This document shows positions 17,462 to 25,697 of a stretch of 64,000 bases of DNA, piece by piece. The notes beneath the pieces are model-generated. The model was not told the DNA's origin, searched no databases, and saw only the letters and a list, made by a program, of their open reading frames with translations. Position numbers and translations under genes: made by a program. Origin of the DNA: an uncultured Pelagibacteraceae bacterium (GTDB lineage: Bacteria > Pseudomonadota > Alphaproteobacteria > Pelagibacterales > Pelagibacteraceae). Numbering within the stretch: position 1 is the first letter of the stretch; every line of letters begins with the position of its first letter. The stretch is from NCBI GenBank assembly GCA_902555535.1, contig CACDTB010000003.1, forward strand, positions 1 to 64,000. Direction: 5' to 3'.

Positions 17462-18433
17462 TTATCTTTGATATTCAATAAATTTTTTTAAAGATTTTTT
17501 CAAAAAATTTTGAAAAGAAATAGCTCTCCTATTATTCTTCGTATTAAAATTTAAAAAAGATGGTGACATCTTAAAATCATAAGATGGCTCGAAGAAAAAA
17601 GGAACAGACATTCTTTTTGATTTATTCCACAAAACTCTATGGTTAGTAGCTTTAAATTTGCCTTTACTTAAATATTCCAAAGCAAGACCAGTATTGACAA
17701 TAAGTACTTTCTTATTGAATGGAACATTGTACCATTTTTTTGTTTTTCTATTCTGCACCTGTAGACCACCTTTTTTATCTTGATATAGAATTGTAAATAT
17801 TCCACTATCAACGTGTGTTTCACATCCAAGTGCAACACCATCTTGTTTTGATATTTCTACTGGTTTTGTTTGGTTTGGATAATAATTAAATCTTAATGTG
17901 CTCAATGTTTTTAATCTTGAAAAAGCTTTACTAGAAATATCAGGATTTTTTTTATTAAGTTTTATAACACTTTTAAACAAAGTTTCACTCAATCTATAAA
18001 TATTATTAAAATATTTGTTTAAAATTTTAATTGAACTTTTGTTAAAACATTTTTCTAGATTAAGGTGCTCTATGAATTGATTATTTTGATTTGATGCATA
18101 TTTTTTGGTAATTTTTAAATCACCTATATCCAAACCTTCTTTTCCATTTACATCATTAGGAAAATATCCTCTGTATAGATTTTTGTTTTTTTTATTCCAT
18201 TTTCGTGGTGATAATTTTCTTTTTTTACTTTCTGGTAAATTAAAAAATTTGTTACCAACTTCACAAATTTTTTTAATCTCATTTAAATTAATTCCATGAC
18301 CAGTAATTTGAAAAAATCCTATACTGATACAAGCTTTTTCAATTTCTTTAATTGTTTTAAATGCTTTCTGAGTTTCAAAATTATTTTTAACCAGTGAAGA
18401 TATATTGATTGTTGGTATATAGTTTTTGGTCAT
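17462..18433 (-). CDS. Isopenicillin N synthase-like Fe(II)/2-oxoglutarate oxygenase
   Basis: 323 aa. N-terminal DIOX_N-like part contains PTINISSLV and the GFFQITGHGI motif (39-48). The catalytic core has the iron triad H207 and D209 (ETHVDSG) and H265 (ATNHRV), with R274-x-S276 (KRMSVPFF) as the 2-oxoglutarate anchor. The family covers oxidations such as nucleobase, amino acid and beta-lactam precursor hydroxylation; no precise function can be given. ATG overlaps the stop of the upstream DMT transporter gene by 4 bp, so the enzyme and the transporter pair are co-expressed and may share a substrate. Confidence 0.85.
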   Translation of the reverse strand: MTKNYIPTINISSLVKNNFETQKAFKTIKEIEKACISIGFFQITGHGINLNEIKKICEVGNKFFNLPESKKRKLSPRKWNKKNKNLYRGYFPNDVNGKEGLDIGDLKITKKYASNQNNQFIEHLNLEKCFNKSSIKILNKYFNNIYRLSETLFKSVIKLNKKNPDISSKAFSRLKTLSTLRFNYYPNQTKPVEISKQDGVALGCETHVDSGIFTILYQDKKGGLQVQNRKTKKWYNVPFNKKVLIVNTGLALEYLSKGKFKATNHRVLWNKSKRMSVPFFFEPSYDFKMSPSFLNFNTKNNRRAISFQNFLKKSLKKFIEYQR

Positions 18434-19383
18434 CTTCTAACTGGAGTTTCTGTTGCAATATATTGATCTCTAGCTTTTTCTCTAAAGTAAATATAAATTC
18501 CAGCAGCTATTATACATGCAACACCAAAAAATGTTCTACTTGATGGAATTTCATTAAATAAAAAGTACCCTGGTATCATGGACATTATAATTAATGAATA
18601 TTCAAACAAAGAAACCACCGAAGGTGAGGCAACAATGTAAGCTGAAAATATGCAGAGAAAAGCAATTGAGGCGACAAAACCAAAAAACAAGATAAATTTC
18701 CACGTATATTCAATGTTTGAAAACCATTCTCTAAAAATAAACTGCGTAGTTGGATCAAAGTCGGGGTTATTCAATTGTCCGTTTCCCATAAACAAATAAA
18801 TAAGACCACATAAAATTAGAGCTATTAAATAAAAATAAAATAATTGAGTATTTACATCATCTTTATCAGATGTGTATTTTGTTATAGTCATGGATGCAGC
18901 ATAAAAGAATGCACATACTACTGGGAGTAAACTTTTGTATTCAAAATCAGAAAAGTTTGGGTCTAGCACAATAAAAACTCCTATAAAACCAAAGACAATT
19001 GCAGACCATCTCCTTATTCCAATAAACTCTTTCAAAAAAAATTTAGCAAAAATAGATACAAAAAAAGGACAAGAAAAAAATAAGGCATTTGCAGTTGCTA
19101 GTGGCATGTAAGTAAGAGAAATAAAGAAAGCTGAAAATGCTAAAAAGTGAAGAACCACTCTAATAATTGTCCAAACAGGATAGTAAGTTTTTAGTGAAAC
19201 TTTCTGTTTTCTAAATTTTATGTAACTAAAAAGTAAAATAGCTGCAACAAAATATCTTCCAAAAAAGATTTCATAAAGAGAGGCTTTTTCAAAAATATAT
19301 TTGATTAAAGAGTCTTGCATTGCAAATAATGTCATTGCAATGATTATTAAAATTATACCTTTAGAATTATTATCTTTTGTCAT
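18430..19383 (-). CDS. DMT superfamily (EamA) transporter
   Basis: 317 aa, ten predicted helices made of two EamA repeats. Typical elements: GIILIIIAMTLFAMQDSLIKY at the start, an F-x-R-rich second helix, LPLATANALFFSCPFF, FLKEFIGIRRWSAIVFGFIGVFIVLDP and the second-repeat motif FNEIPSSRTFFGVACIIAAGIYIYFREKA. It is a close tandem paralogue of the gene at 19384, with the same landmarks throughout and the same C-terminal tail (REKAxxQxxATExPxR). Adjacent ends abut exactly (19383/19384). Confidence 0.87.
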   Translation of the reverse strand: MTKDNNSKGIILIIIAMTLFAMQDSLIKYIFEKASLYEIFFGRYFVAAILLFSYIKFRKQKVSLKTYYPVWTIIRVVLHFLAFSAFFISLTYMPLATANALFFSCPFFVSIFAKFFLKEFIGIRRWSAIVFGFIGVFIVLDPNFSDFEYKSLLPVVCAFFYAASMTITKYTSDKDDVNTQLFYFYLIALILCGLIYLFMGNGQLNNPDFDPTTQFIFREWFSNIEYTWKFILFFGFVASIAFLCIFSAYIVASPSVVSLFEYSLIIMSMIPGYFLFNEIPSSRTFFGVACIIAAGIYIYFREKARDQYIATETPVRR

Positions 19384-20334
19384 TTATCTAAGAGGCTTTT
19401 CTGTAGCTAAAGATTGGTTTTGTGCTTTCTCACGCATAAAAATATAAACACCACTTGATACGATAATTAAGATTCCAATCACTGTATTTAATGAAGGTAT
19501 TTCATCAAAATATAACCAACCTACAAGTGGTGACCAAAATAATATTGAATATTCGAAAGGTGAAACAACAGCTGGAGAAGCTATACTGTAAGCAGTAAAT
19601 AAAAAAAGAAAAGCAATAGTTGCTGTTACTCCAGTTGCAGTCATTAATAGAATATTAGAGTTAAAATCAACAAACCACTCCCTAAATATAAATTGAGAAG
19701 CTGGATGGTCTGAATTGTTATATTGACCATCACCAATGACAAAATAAAAAATTATACTTATAATTATTGCGCCAATGTAAAATGTAAATGTTTGAGTATA
19801 AACACTATCCTTATCAGACGTTTTTTTTATTATTATCATAGATAATGAGTAACAAAATGCACATAAAATAGGCAATAAACTTAAATAGTTAAAATTACTA
19901 AAATCTGGATTTAATGTTATATACACTCCTATAAATCCTACAACTACTGCAGACCATCTTCTTAACCCAATTTCTTCTTTTAAAAAAAAATGAGCGAATA
20001 TTGTAATTAAAAATGGAGTGACAAAAAATAAAGCTGTTGCAGTACCAAGTGGCAATACAGTCAAAGAAACATAAAAAGAACTAAAACCAAAGAAAAAAAG
20101 TATTACTCTGGTAAAAGTTAAAAGAGGATATTGGCTTTTAAATACTATTGGTTTTTTTGTTATTATTAAAAATAATAAAATAAGCACAAAACTTACTATA
20201 GTTCTTATTAAATAAATTTCATAAAGAGAAACAAAATTATAAATATGCTTCATAATTCCGTCCTGGACAGAAAAAACCATCATGGCTATCAATATGAAGA
20301 CTATTCCTTTAGGATTATTGTTTTGAGTGCTCAT
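19384..20334 (-). CDS. DMT superfamily (EamA) transporter, tandem paralogue
   Basis: 316 aa, ten predicted helices in two EamA domains. Shares with its neighbour the KGIVFILIAMMVFSVQDGIMKH start, LPLGTATALFF, the LRRWSAVVVGFIGVYITLNPDF block and the tail MREKAQNQSLATEKPLR. Such drug/metabolite transporters often act as efflux or uptake carriers for amino acids, nucleosides or amines. First gene of a three-gene minus-strand unit (two transporters, IPNS-like oxygenase), transcribed away from the agmatinase-family gene across a 63-bp divergent promoter region. Confidence 0.87.
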   Translation of the reverse strand: MSTQNNNPKGIVFILIAMMVFSVQDGIMKHIYNFVSLYEIYLIRTIVSFVLILLFLIITKKPIVFKSQYPLLTFTRVILFFFGFSSFYVSLTVLPLGTATALFFVTPFLITIFAHFFLKEEIGLRRWSAVVVGFIGVYITLNPDFSNFNYLSLLPILCAFCYSLSMIIIKKTSDKDSVYTQTFTFYIGAIIISIIFYFVIGDGQYNNSDHPASQFIFREWFVDFNSNILLMTATGVTATIAFLFLFTAYSIASPAVVSPFEYSILFWSPLVGWLYFDEIPSLNTVIGILIIVSSGVYIFMREKAQNQSLATEKPLR

Positions 20335-20397
20335 TTACGCTCTATATCAAAAAAGAATATGTTTTTAAATTTATTAAATTTATGTCATATTTAATTT

Positions 20398-21384
20398 ATG
20401 ATTTCAGAAGAAGATAAAATAATGATGGAAACCCTTTATTGGTGGGGTATTCCAACTTTATTTAGATGTAAAAATGATCCAGATCCTAAGAATTGTGACA
20501 TTGCATTAGTCGGTGTTCCTCATAGCACAGGAAATGGAACAACTGAAAGAGATCAACATTTAGGTCCAAGAGCAGTTAGAAATATTTCTGCAATGCTTAG
20601 ACGTTCTCACTTTGATTACAAAATTGATCCTTGGAAAGAAAACAAAATCCACGATTTGGGAGATGTTCCATTTCCTGAAGCTAATGATAATGAAAAATGT
20701 ATTGAGAGAATTTCAGCTTTTTATGATCATATAGAACAAGCCGAAAAACCTGTTGTTTCAATTGGTGGAGATCACTCGGTAACTGGAGGAATTGTTCAAA
20801 GTTTAGCAAAAAAAAATTCAAAATTAACTAAAGGAAAAAAAATAACATTTCTTCATTTTGATGCGCACACAGATTGCTTTGAAAAATTAGATCATTTTTT
20901 GGGTGCAAAAAAATCAGCAGCACATTGGGCTTCTTATTTAGTTAAACAAGGAAATGTTGATCCACACACAAGTACTCAAATAGGTATTAGAGGAAATCCA
21001 AGAACATTAGATTGGTTGCAAGCAAGTTATGACATTGGTTATCAAGTAATTACAATGGATGAATACAGGGAGTGGGGTCATGAAAAATGTGTAAAAATGA
21101 TTTTAGATAGGCTAGGAGACAATCCTATTTATGTTACATTTGATTTAGATTGTTTAGATCCAACAGTTGCACCAGGGGTAGCAAATATTGAACCTGCATA
21201 TAAAGGATTTAATATGGATGAGGCACGAAAACTTATTCAATGTCTAAAAGGAAAAAATGTAATTGGTGGAGATGTTGCTTGTTTAATGCCAACAAAAGAT
21301 AGTCCAAATCAAATCACAGCAATGGTTGCAGCTTCTATAATGTTTGAAATTATTTGTTTAATTTCAGTTTATCGTAACAAGTAA
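20398..21384 (+). CDS. speB: Agmatinase / ureohydrolase family protein
   Basis: 328 aa, binuclear manganese hydrolase that cleaves a guanidino group to give urea. Metal ligands are all present: H126 (GGDHSV), D155, H157 and D159 (HFDAHTDCF), D249 and D251 (TFDLDCLDPTVAPG). The N-terminal DIALVGVPHSTGNGTTERDQHLGPRAVR block (34-61) is the family's substrate-entry region. The family also includes guanidinobutyrase, guanidinopropionase and proclavaminate amidinohydrolase, so agmatine as substrate is only the default. Two in-frame ATGs at residues 9-10 are alternative starts. Convergent with the GMC gene, 2 bp between stops. Confidence 0.85.
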   Translation: MISEEDKIMMETLYWWGIPTLFRCKNDPDPKNCDIALVGVPHSTGNGTTERDQHLGPRAVRNISAMLRRSHFDYKIDPWKENKIHDLGDVPFPEANDNEKCIERISAFYDHIEQAEKPVVSIGGDHSVTGGIVQSLAKKNSKLTKGKKITFLHFDAHTDCFEKLDHFLGAKKSAAHWASYLVKQGNVDPHTSTQIGIRGNPRTLDWLQASYDIGYQVITMDEYREWGHEKCVKMILDRLGDNPIYVTFDLDCLDPTVAPGVANIEPAYKGFNMDEARKLIQCLKGKNVIGGDVACLMPTKDSPNQITAMVAASIMFEIICLISVYRNK

Positions 21385-21386
21385 TA

Positions 21387-22967
21387 TCAATTTAAAATAA
21401 ATTCTGATGCTCTTTCAGCAATCATTAATGTTGGAGCATTCAGGTTTCCACTTGTAATTTCAGGCATTACAGATGCATCAACTACTCTTAAATTTTCAAC
21501 ACCATGAACTTTTAATTTTTGGTCTACAACAGCCATATTGTCTACACCCATTTTTAAAGTACAAGATGGGTGATAAGCTGTCTCAGCTTTAGATCTAATG
21601 TATTCTTCGAATACATCATTAGTTTGGGCATCTTCTCCTGGTCCAATTTCTTTTCCTGCAAAAGGCTTCAAAGATTCTTGTCCTAAAATTTTTCTGGCTA
21701 CATGAATACATTCTATCGTTTGCTTTAAATCATCTTCATGCTCAAGATAATTAAATTGAATTTTTGGATAATCATAAGGGTTTGAACTATTTAAAGTTAT
21801 ATGGCCTCTACTTTTTGGATGGTTTGGACTAGCATGCAATTGGTAACCATGCCTATCTGGATCAACTAATCCATGATCAATAACAAAAGCAGGAAAAAAA
21901 TGAAATTGAATATTAGGATATTCTCTCTCTGGAGATGATTTACAAAAACCTCCAGCTTCCAAGAAAGATGTAGAGCAGGGACCACTTCTATTTAAAAACC
22001 ATTGAATTCCAATTCTAACCATATTTAACTTATTAACGTAAGAATATAAGGTATCTTTAGTTTTACATTCTTGCTGAACATATGTTTCTAAGTGATCCTG
22101 TAAGTTTTTTCCAACACCTTCTAAGTCGTGTACAACATCAATACCCTTATCTTTTAAGTGTTGACTTGGGCCAATCCCTGAAAGCATAAGTAACTGAGGT
22201 GAATTAATTGCACCTCCACTTAAAATTACTTCTTTATTTGCATAAATTTTTTCAACTTTATTTTTAATTTTAACTTCAATTCCAATTGCTTTTTTTCCAT
22301 CAAAAATTATTCTCTCAACATAAGCTTCTGTAAATACTTTAAGGTTTTTTCTTTTTTTTGCAGGATTTAAATAATATTTTGAAACACTGGCTCTCTCGCC
22401 GTTATGAATAGTGACATCGTACATCCCAAAACCTTCTTGCTCTTTACCATTCATGTCATTATTTATTTTGTAACCAGCCTCACCAGCAGAGTTTACAAAT
22501 GCTTTAAATAAAGGATTTTTATTTTTAGATTGGTTTACTGGCAATATCCCACTACCACCTCGATATTCATTTTCTCCTTCTGACCAAGTTTCAATTTTTT
22601 TGAAATAGGGAAGGACTTTTTCATAAGACCAATCATCCAATCCAAAAGAAGCCCATCTTTGATAATCATTTGGATTTCCTCTAACAAACACCATTCCATT
22701 ATGAGCAGAACATCCACCAATCATTTTTCCTCTTGGACAAAATAATCTTCTATTATGTAGATGGGGTTCTGGTTCTGAATAATATTTGTAGTTATATTTT
22801 GGATCATGCATAGTATATAAAATTGCAAGTGGCATGTTAACTTTCCAAATATCACTGGGTTTCCCAGCTTCAAATATTGCTACATTGTTTTGATTGTTTT
22901 CTGTTAATCGATTTGCAAGTACACAGCCTGCACTTCCAGCGCCAATAATTAAATAATCGAAATTCAT
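21387..22967 (-). CDS. betA: GMC family FAD-dependent oxidoreductase (choline dehydrogenase-like)
   Basis: 526 aa. FAD-binding motif DYLIIGAGSAGCVLANRL at the very N-terminus, GMC signature 1 near PRGKMIGGCSAHNGMVFVRGNPNDY (about 77-101), signature 2 ILSGGAINSPQLLMLSGIGP (about 248-267), and the C-terminal block AYHPSCTLKMG...VVDASVMPEITSGNLNAPT holding the catalytic His and Asn. This architecture matches choline dehydrogenase (BetA) and related alcohol dehydrogenases that feed electrons to the respiratory chain. Last gene of the operon 21387-25457; its ATG overlaps the HD gene stop by 4 bp. In view of the betaine theme in this operon choline is a fair guess, but other alcohols are possible. 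Confidence 0.85.
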   Translation of the reverse strand: MNFDYLIIGAGSAGCVLANRLTENNQNNVAIFEAGKPSDIWKVNMPLAILYTMHDPKYNYKYYSEPEPHLHNRRLFCPRGKMIGGCSAHNGMVFVRGNPNDYQRWASFGLDDWSYEKVLPYFKKIETWSEGENEYRGGSGILPVNQSKNKNPLFKAFVNSAGEAGYKINNDMNGKEQEGFGMYDVTIHNGERASVSKYYLNPAKKRKNLKVFTEAYVERIIFDGKKAIGIEVKIKNKVEKIYANKEVILSGGAINSPQLLMLSGIGPSQHLKDKGIDVVHDLEGVGKNLQDHLETYVQQECKTKDTLYSYVNKLNMVRIGIQWFLNRSGPCSTSFLEAGGFCKSSPEREYPNIQFHFFPAFVIDHGLVDPDRHGYQLHASPNHPKSRGHITLNSSNPYDYPKIQFNYLEHEDDLKQTIECIHVARKILGQESLKPFAGKEIGPGEDAQTNDVFEEYIRSKAETAYHPSCTLKMGVDNMAVVDQKLKVHGVENLRVVDASVMPEITSGNLNAPTLMIAERASEFILN

Positions 22968-23500
22968 ATAAGTTTGGAACTTAACAACTTTTCATAGTCA
23001 TGAATAGATTTCATTTTAATATCGGTTCTTTTAGCAGCTTCATCAAATTTTCGAAGAAGAATTGATGGCTTAAAGTAAGATTTATTTTCAAATTCTTTAC
23101 TCTCTTTAGCATTTAGAACTCCTCCTTGTAACTTAAGGCTAATTTTTGACGCATCTGATAAAAAATCAAAATATTTTTTGTCTCTAGATAAATAACGTTT
23201 GGCTAATACATGGTATTTGATTGGCTCAACAATTTTTTGTCCAAAAAACTTTTTAAGATATTGATATCCAATATTTTCATGCTGTCCATCTAGTTTGTTT
23301 TTAACCAGTTCATCAGGATCTTCTAAAAGAAAATGTCCGTAGTCATGAAGTAAACAAGCACAAATTAAATCATCATCACACTTTGCTTTTTCAGCGAGCA
23401 TTGCTGATTGTATCATGTGCTCTGACATTGTTACTTTTTCACCTATATATAAAGATTTATTATTTATGAAATTTGAAATGATTTTATAAATTATTTTCAT
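22964..23500 (-). CDS. PhnZ/TmpB-type HD-domain mixed-valent diiron oxygenase (candidate C-P bond cleaving)
   Basis: 178 aa. Metal-site residues line up with PhnZ, which oxidatively splits 1-hydroxyphosphonates: H28, H52-D53 (LLHDYGH), H74 (QHENIG), H97 (YHVLAKRYL) and D153 (KFDEAAK), with spacings 24, 22, 23 and 56. Y18 and E21 occupy the positions of the lid Tyr and substrate-sensing Glu of PhnZ. LSDASKISLKLQGG is another family block. The gene directly follows a TauD-like dioxygenase, the same partnership as PhnY-PhnZ and TmpA-TmpB, where the first enzyme hydroxylates the phosphonate carbon. The assignment of C-P cleavage is inference from motif spacing recalled from the literature. Confidence 0.78.
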   Translation of the reverse strand: MKIIYKIISNFINNKSLYIGEKVTMSEHMIQSAMLAEKAKCDDDLICACLLHDYGHFLLEDPDELVKNKLDGQHENIGYQYLKKFFGQKIVEPIKYHVLAKRYLSRDKKYFDFLSDASKISLKLQGGVLNAKESKEFENKSYFKPSILLRKFDEAAKRTDIKMKSIHDYEKLLSSKLI

Positions 23501-23503
23501 TTA

Positions 23504-24337
23504 CTATTGAGGATGATCACCCTCTATAGCAATACGATCCATTATTCTTTCAAATCCAAGTCCTTTATTTGGATAAAAATCAGCAATAGCATAGTGTTGA
23601 ACACTTCTATTATCCCAGATTGCAATTGCATTCTCTGTCCATTTAAATCTACAAGTAAGATCTAATCTTGCCTGATGTTCAAACAAATATTTTAATATTT
23701 CATCACTTTCATCTTTATCCATATCAACTATTTGTTTTGTATAAGTCCAATTTACAAAAAGAATTTGTTTTCCAGTTTCTGGATGAGTTCTTAAAATTGG
23801 ATGTGTATTCGAATATTCATCCATGTTACCGTTACTTTCCATGGCTTTATATTTATCTAGGAAAAATCCTCCACCTAATGATGAATGAACTGCTTTTTTA
23901 TTTTTAATCTTATTTTTTATCTCTTCATCCAATGTTTCCCATGCAAGTTCCATGTTTGAAAAAACAGTATCTCCTCCAACTGGTGGAATTTTAATTGATT
24001 TTAAAATTACCGCTTTTGTTGGTTTTTCATTATAGCTTACATCAGAATGCCAACCTTCACCCCATTGTGTTTTTTCCTCAGGTTTTTTAATTATTCTAAC
24101 AATTTCTGGAAATTTGCTTAGACCTTTTACATAAGCATGTGTTTCTAAAGGTCCAAATTTTGACGCTAAAGCAATATGCTGTTCTGATGTTAATTGTTGA
24201 TTTCTAAAGAAAATAACTTTGTGTTCTAATAATAGATTATTTATTTTTTCAAAATTTTTATCTGATATGTCTGTTAAATTTATTCCATTAATTTCTGCAC
24301 CTAAAGCTCCAGATAATAAATCTATTTTAATACTCAT
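23504..24337 (-). CDS. TauD/TfdA family Fe(II)/2-oxoglutarate dioxygenase
   Basis: 277 aa, cytoplasmic. Iron triad H97 and D99 (WHSDVSY) and H248 (SVQHYA), with R264 as 2-oxoglutarate anchor (GFERIMDR); the positions fit E. coli TauD within a few residues. GAEINGINL near 13-21 and IFFRNQ near 42-47 are TauD landmarks. TauD releases sulfite from taurine, but the family hydroxylates many substrates. Its neighbour 3 bp downstream is a PhnZ/TmpB-like oxygenase, so hydroxylation of a phosphonate such as 2-aminoethylphosphonate or its trimethyl form is an attractive alternative. It lies 11 bp after the thioesterase gene. Confidence 0.85.
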   Translation of the reverse strand: MSIKIDLLSGALGAEINGINLTDISDKNFEKINNLLLEHKVIFFRNQQLTSEQHIALASKFGPLETHAYVKGLSKFPEIVRIIKKPEEKTQWGEGWHSDVSYNEKPTKAVILKSIKIPPVGGDTVFSNMELAWETLDEEIKNKIKNKKAVHSSLGGGFFLDKYKAMESNGNMDEYSNTHPILRTHPETGKQILFVNWTYTKQIVDMDKDESDEILKYLFEHQARLDLTCRFKWTENAIAIWDNRSVQHYAIADFYPNKGLGFERIMDRIAIEGDHPQ

Positions 24338-24348
24338 CTATAAATTAG

Positions 24349-24816
24349 CTATTTTTTAAGTTTATTTGAAAATTGTAAATTATCGTACTTAAATTTAGAC
24401 TTATTTTCTTCTATAAAATTATTCATTATTAGTACTTTTTCTTTTTCAAATTCAGCAACTTTTCTTAATTCTAGATTGATATATAAAGCTAAAACTTCAG
24501 TTGTTGAGGATAAAACATTTTTACTTTTTTCATACATTTCTAATTTATATTGCAATCTTTTGTTATCATGGTCACAGTATGATAAATAAATATCTACTTC
24601 TTCTCCTTCTTTAACTTCACTATTATAAGTAGTATGAGTTTCAACAACCATTGTACTTCTTTTATTATTTATTGCTGCTTCCTCGCCCATTTTAAAATTA
24701 GACAACATATTTTCTGCAGCTTTATCAAAAACCAATATATAATATGATAAATTCATATGATTATTATAATCTGTCCATTCATTTATAATTTTAGTTGTTT
24801 TAAGAAGTAGAGACAT
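24349..24816 (-). CDS. Hotdog-fold thioesterase, betainyl-CoA thioesterase-like
   Basis: 155 aa, single 4HBT hotdog domain. Residues 13-24 (NEWTDYNNHMNL) carry the DxNxHMN active-site pattern with the Asp-His pair; VVETHTTYNSEVKEGEEVDI and the KRLQYKLEMY strand match the thioesterase that is fused to, or encoded with, carnitine 3-dehydrogenase and hydrolyses betainyl-CoA to glycine betaine (CdhB). The carnitine dehydrogenase and BKACE genes that would make betainyl-CoA are 27 kb away at 51597-53425. Second gene of the ParA-led operon, 2 bp after the ATPase. Confidence 0.75.
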   Translation of the reverse strand: MSLLLKTTKIINEWTDYNNHMNLSYYILVFDKAAENMLSNFKMGEEAAINNKRSTMVVETHTTYNSEVKEGEEVDIYLSYCDHDNKRLQYKLEMYEKSKNVLSSTTEVLALYINLELRKVAEFEKEKVLIMNNFIEENKSKFKYDNLQFSNKLKK

Positions 24817-24818
24817 TA

Positions 24819-25457
24819 TTAATTTAGCTCTTGTAAAATTTGATCTGTGAGTTTTTTAATTTCATCTACAGCACTTCCTTTTCTTTGTTTTTCAATTGCT
24901 GTTTTACCTTCACCCATAGATGAAGCGTAAATTTGACGATTCCCAATTATTGTATCAACAGAAGGAACGTTTAAACTCTTGATATAATCATTTGTTTTAA
25001 CAATTTGCTTTGATCTTTGGTTGGCTCGATTAATTTGAATCATAATTTTTTTATTTGCTTTTTTTGCAATTTCTATGATTGCTTCTGTTGCCCAAAAATC
25101 TACATGTGATGGAGTCATTGGAATTAAAACTAAATCGGACGCTTCAATTGACGGTCTTGCGTCTGACTCTATTTTTGGAGGAGTATCTATTATAACAATA
25201 TCATGATCTTTTTTTAAATTTTTTGATTCATATTGTGCACCCCAAAGACTGGCAGTTTTAAAACTTAAATTTTCGCTTGATATATTTTTTTCTGACCTAA
25301 TCATAAACCACTGTCCAAGACTACCTTGTGGATCAGTGTCAATTACTGCGACTTTTAAATTTTGAAATTTAATAAAACCCATTGCTAAGTGAATTGCCAA
25401 AGTCGTTTTGCCAGTTCCACCTTTTTGTTGAGAAATAGTAATAACTTTTGAGAGCAT
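24819..25457 (-). CDS. ParA/MinD family ATPase
   Basis: 212 aa. Deviant Walker A KGGTGKTT at residues 10-17, switch I region DTDPQGSLGQW (39-49), Walker B VIIDTPPKIES around 87-97, and LVLIPMTPSHVDFWAT. This is the short orphan ParA form (no DNA-binding N-terminal region, no parB next to it). Such proteins position chromosomes, plasmids or protein clusters on the nucleoid or membrane; this one heads an operon of metabolic enzymes (thioesterase, dioxygenase, HD oxygenase, GMC dehydrogenase). First gene after the divergent region facing the rhodopsin. A role in partitioning of a cellular structure or as a plain orphan ParA cannot be decided. Confidence 0.83.
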   Translation of the reverse strand: MLSKVITISQQKGGTGKTTLAIHLAMGFIKFQNLKVAVIDTDPQGSLGQWFMIRSEKNISSENLSFKTASLWGAQYESKNLKKDHDIVIIDTPPKIESDARPSIEASDLVLIPMTPSHVDFWATEAIIEIAKKANKKIMIQINRANQRSKQIVKTNDYIKSLNVPSVDTIIGNRQIYASSMGEGKTAIEKQRKGSAVDEIKKLTDQILQELN

Positions 25458-25697
25458 ATTATTAGATAATATATTTATAAAACTGATCTAGAAATAAAAT
25501 TTTAATTTCAATCTGAACGATAAAAAATTTTTTCTACTATTAATTGAATTTATTTTTAAGAGTTTAATAACTCGCTTATTTATTAAACTATAAACTTATA
25601 AAAAATATATATAAAAAAAATAAAGAATTTTTAATTCAATTTGTGTCAAAGTTGCAGAATAATTAGTTTTTTTTTACAGACTATTTAGAAAGGGTGA
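25458..25697. promoter_or_regulatory. Divergent promoter region between parA operon and rhodopsin operon
   Basis: This 240-bp gap is the longest non-coding stretch in the window. It is almost pure A/T with no open frame worth calling. It must hold the promoters of two long divergent operons. The rhodopsin start at 25698 is preceded by AAAGGGTG. One perfect inverted repeat (25561-25589) stands out and is listed separately. I cannot place -35 and -10 boxes with confidence because the background is so AT-rich. Confidence 0.6.
25561..25589. promoter_or_regulatory. Inverted repeat, possible operator
   Basis: AGTTTAATAA (25561-25570) and its exact reverse complement TTATTAAACT (25580-25589) are separated by 9 bp, giving a centre-to-centre distance of 19 bp, about two helical turns. 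That spacing suits a dimeric regulator between the two divergent operons. A ten-base match in AT-rich DNA could occur by chance. Confidence 0.35.
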
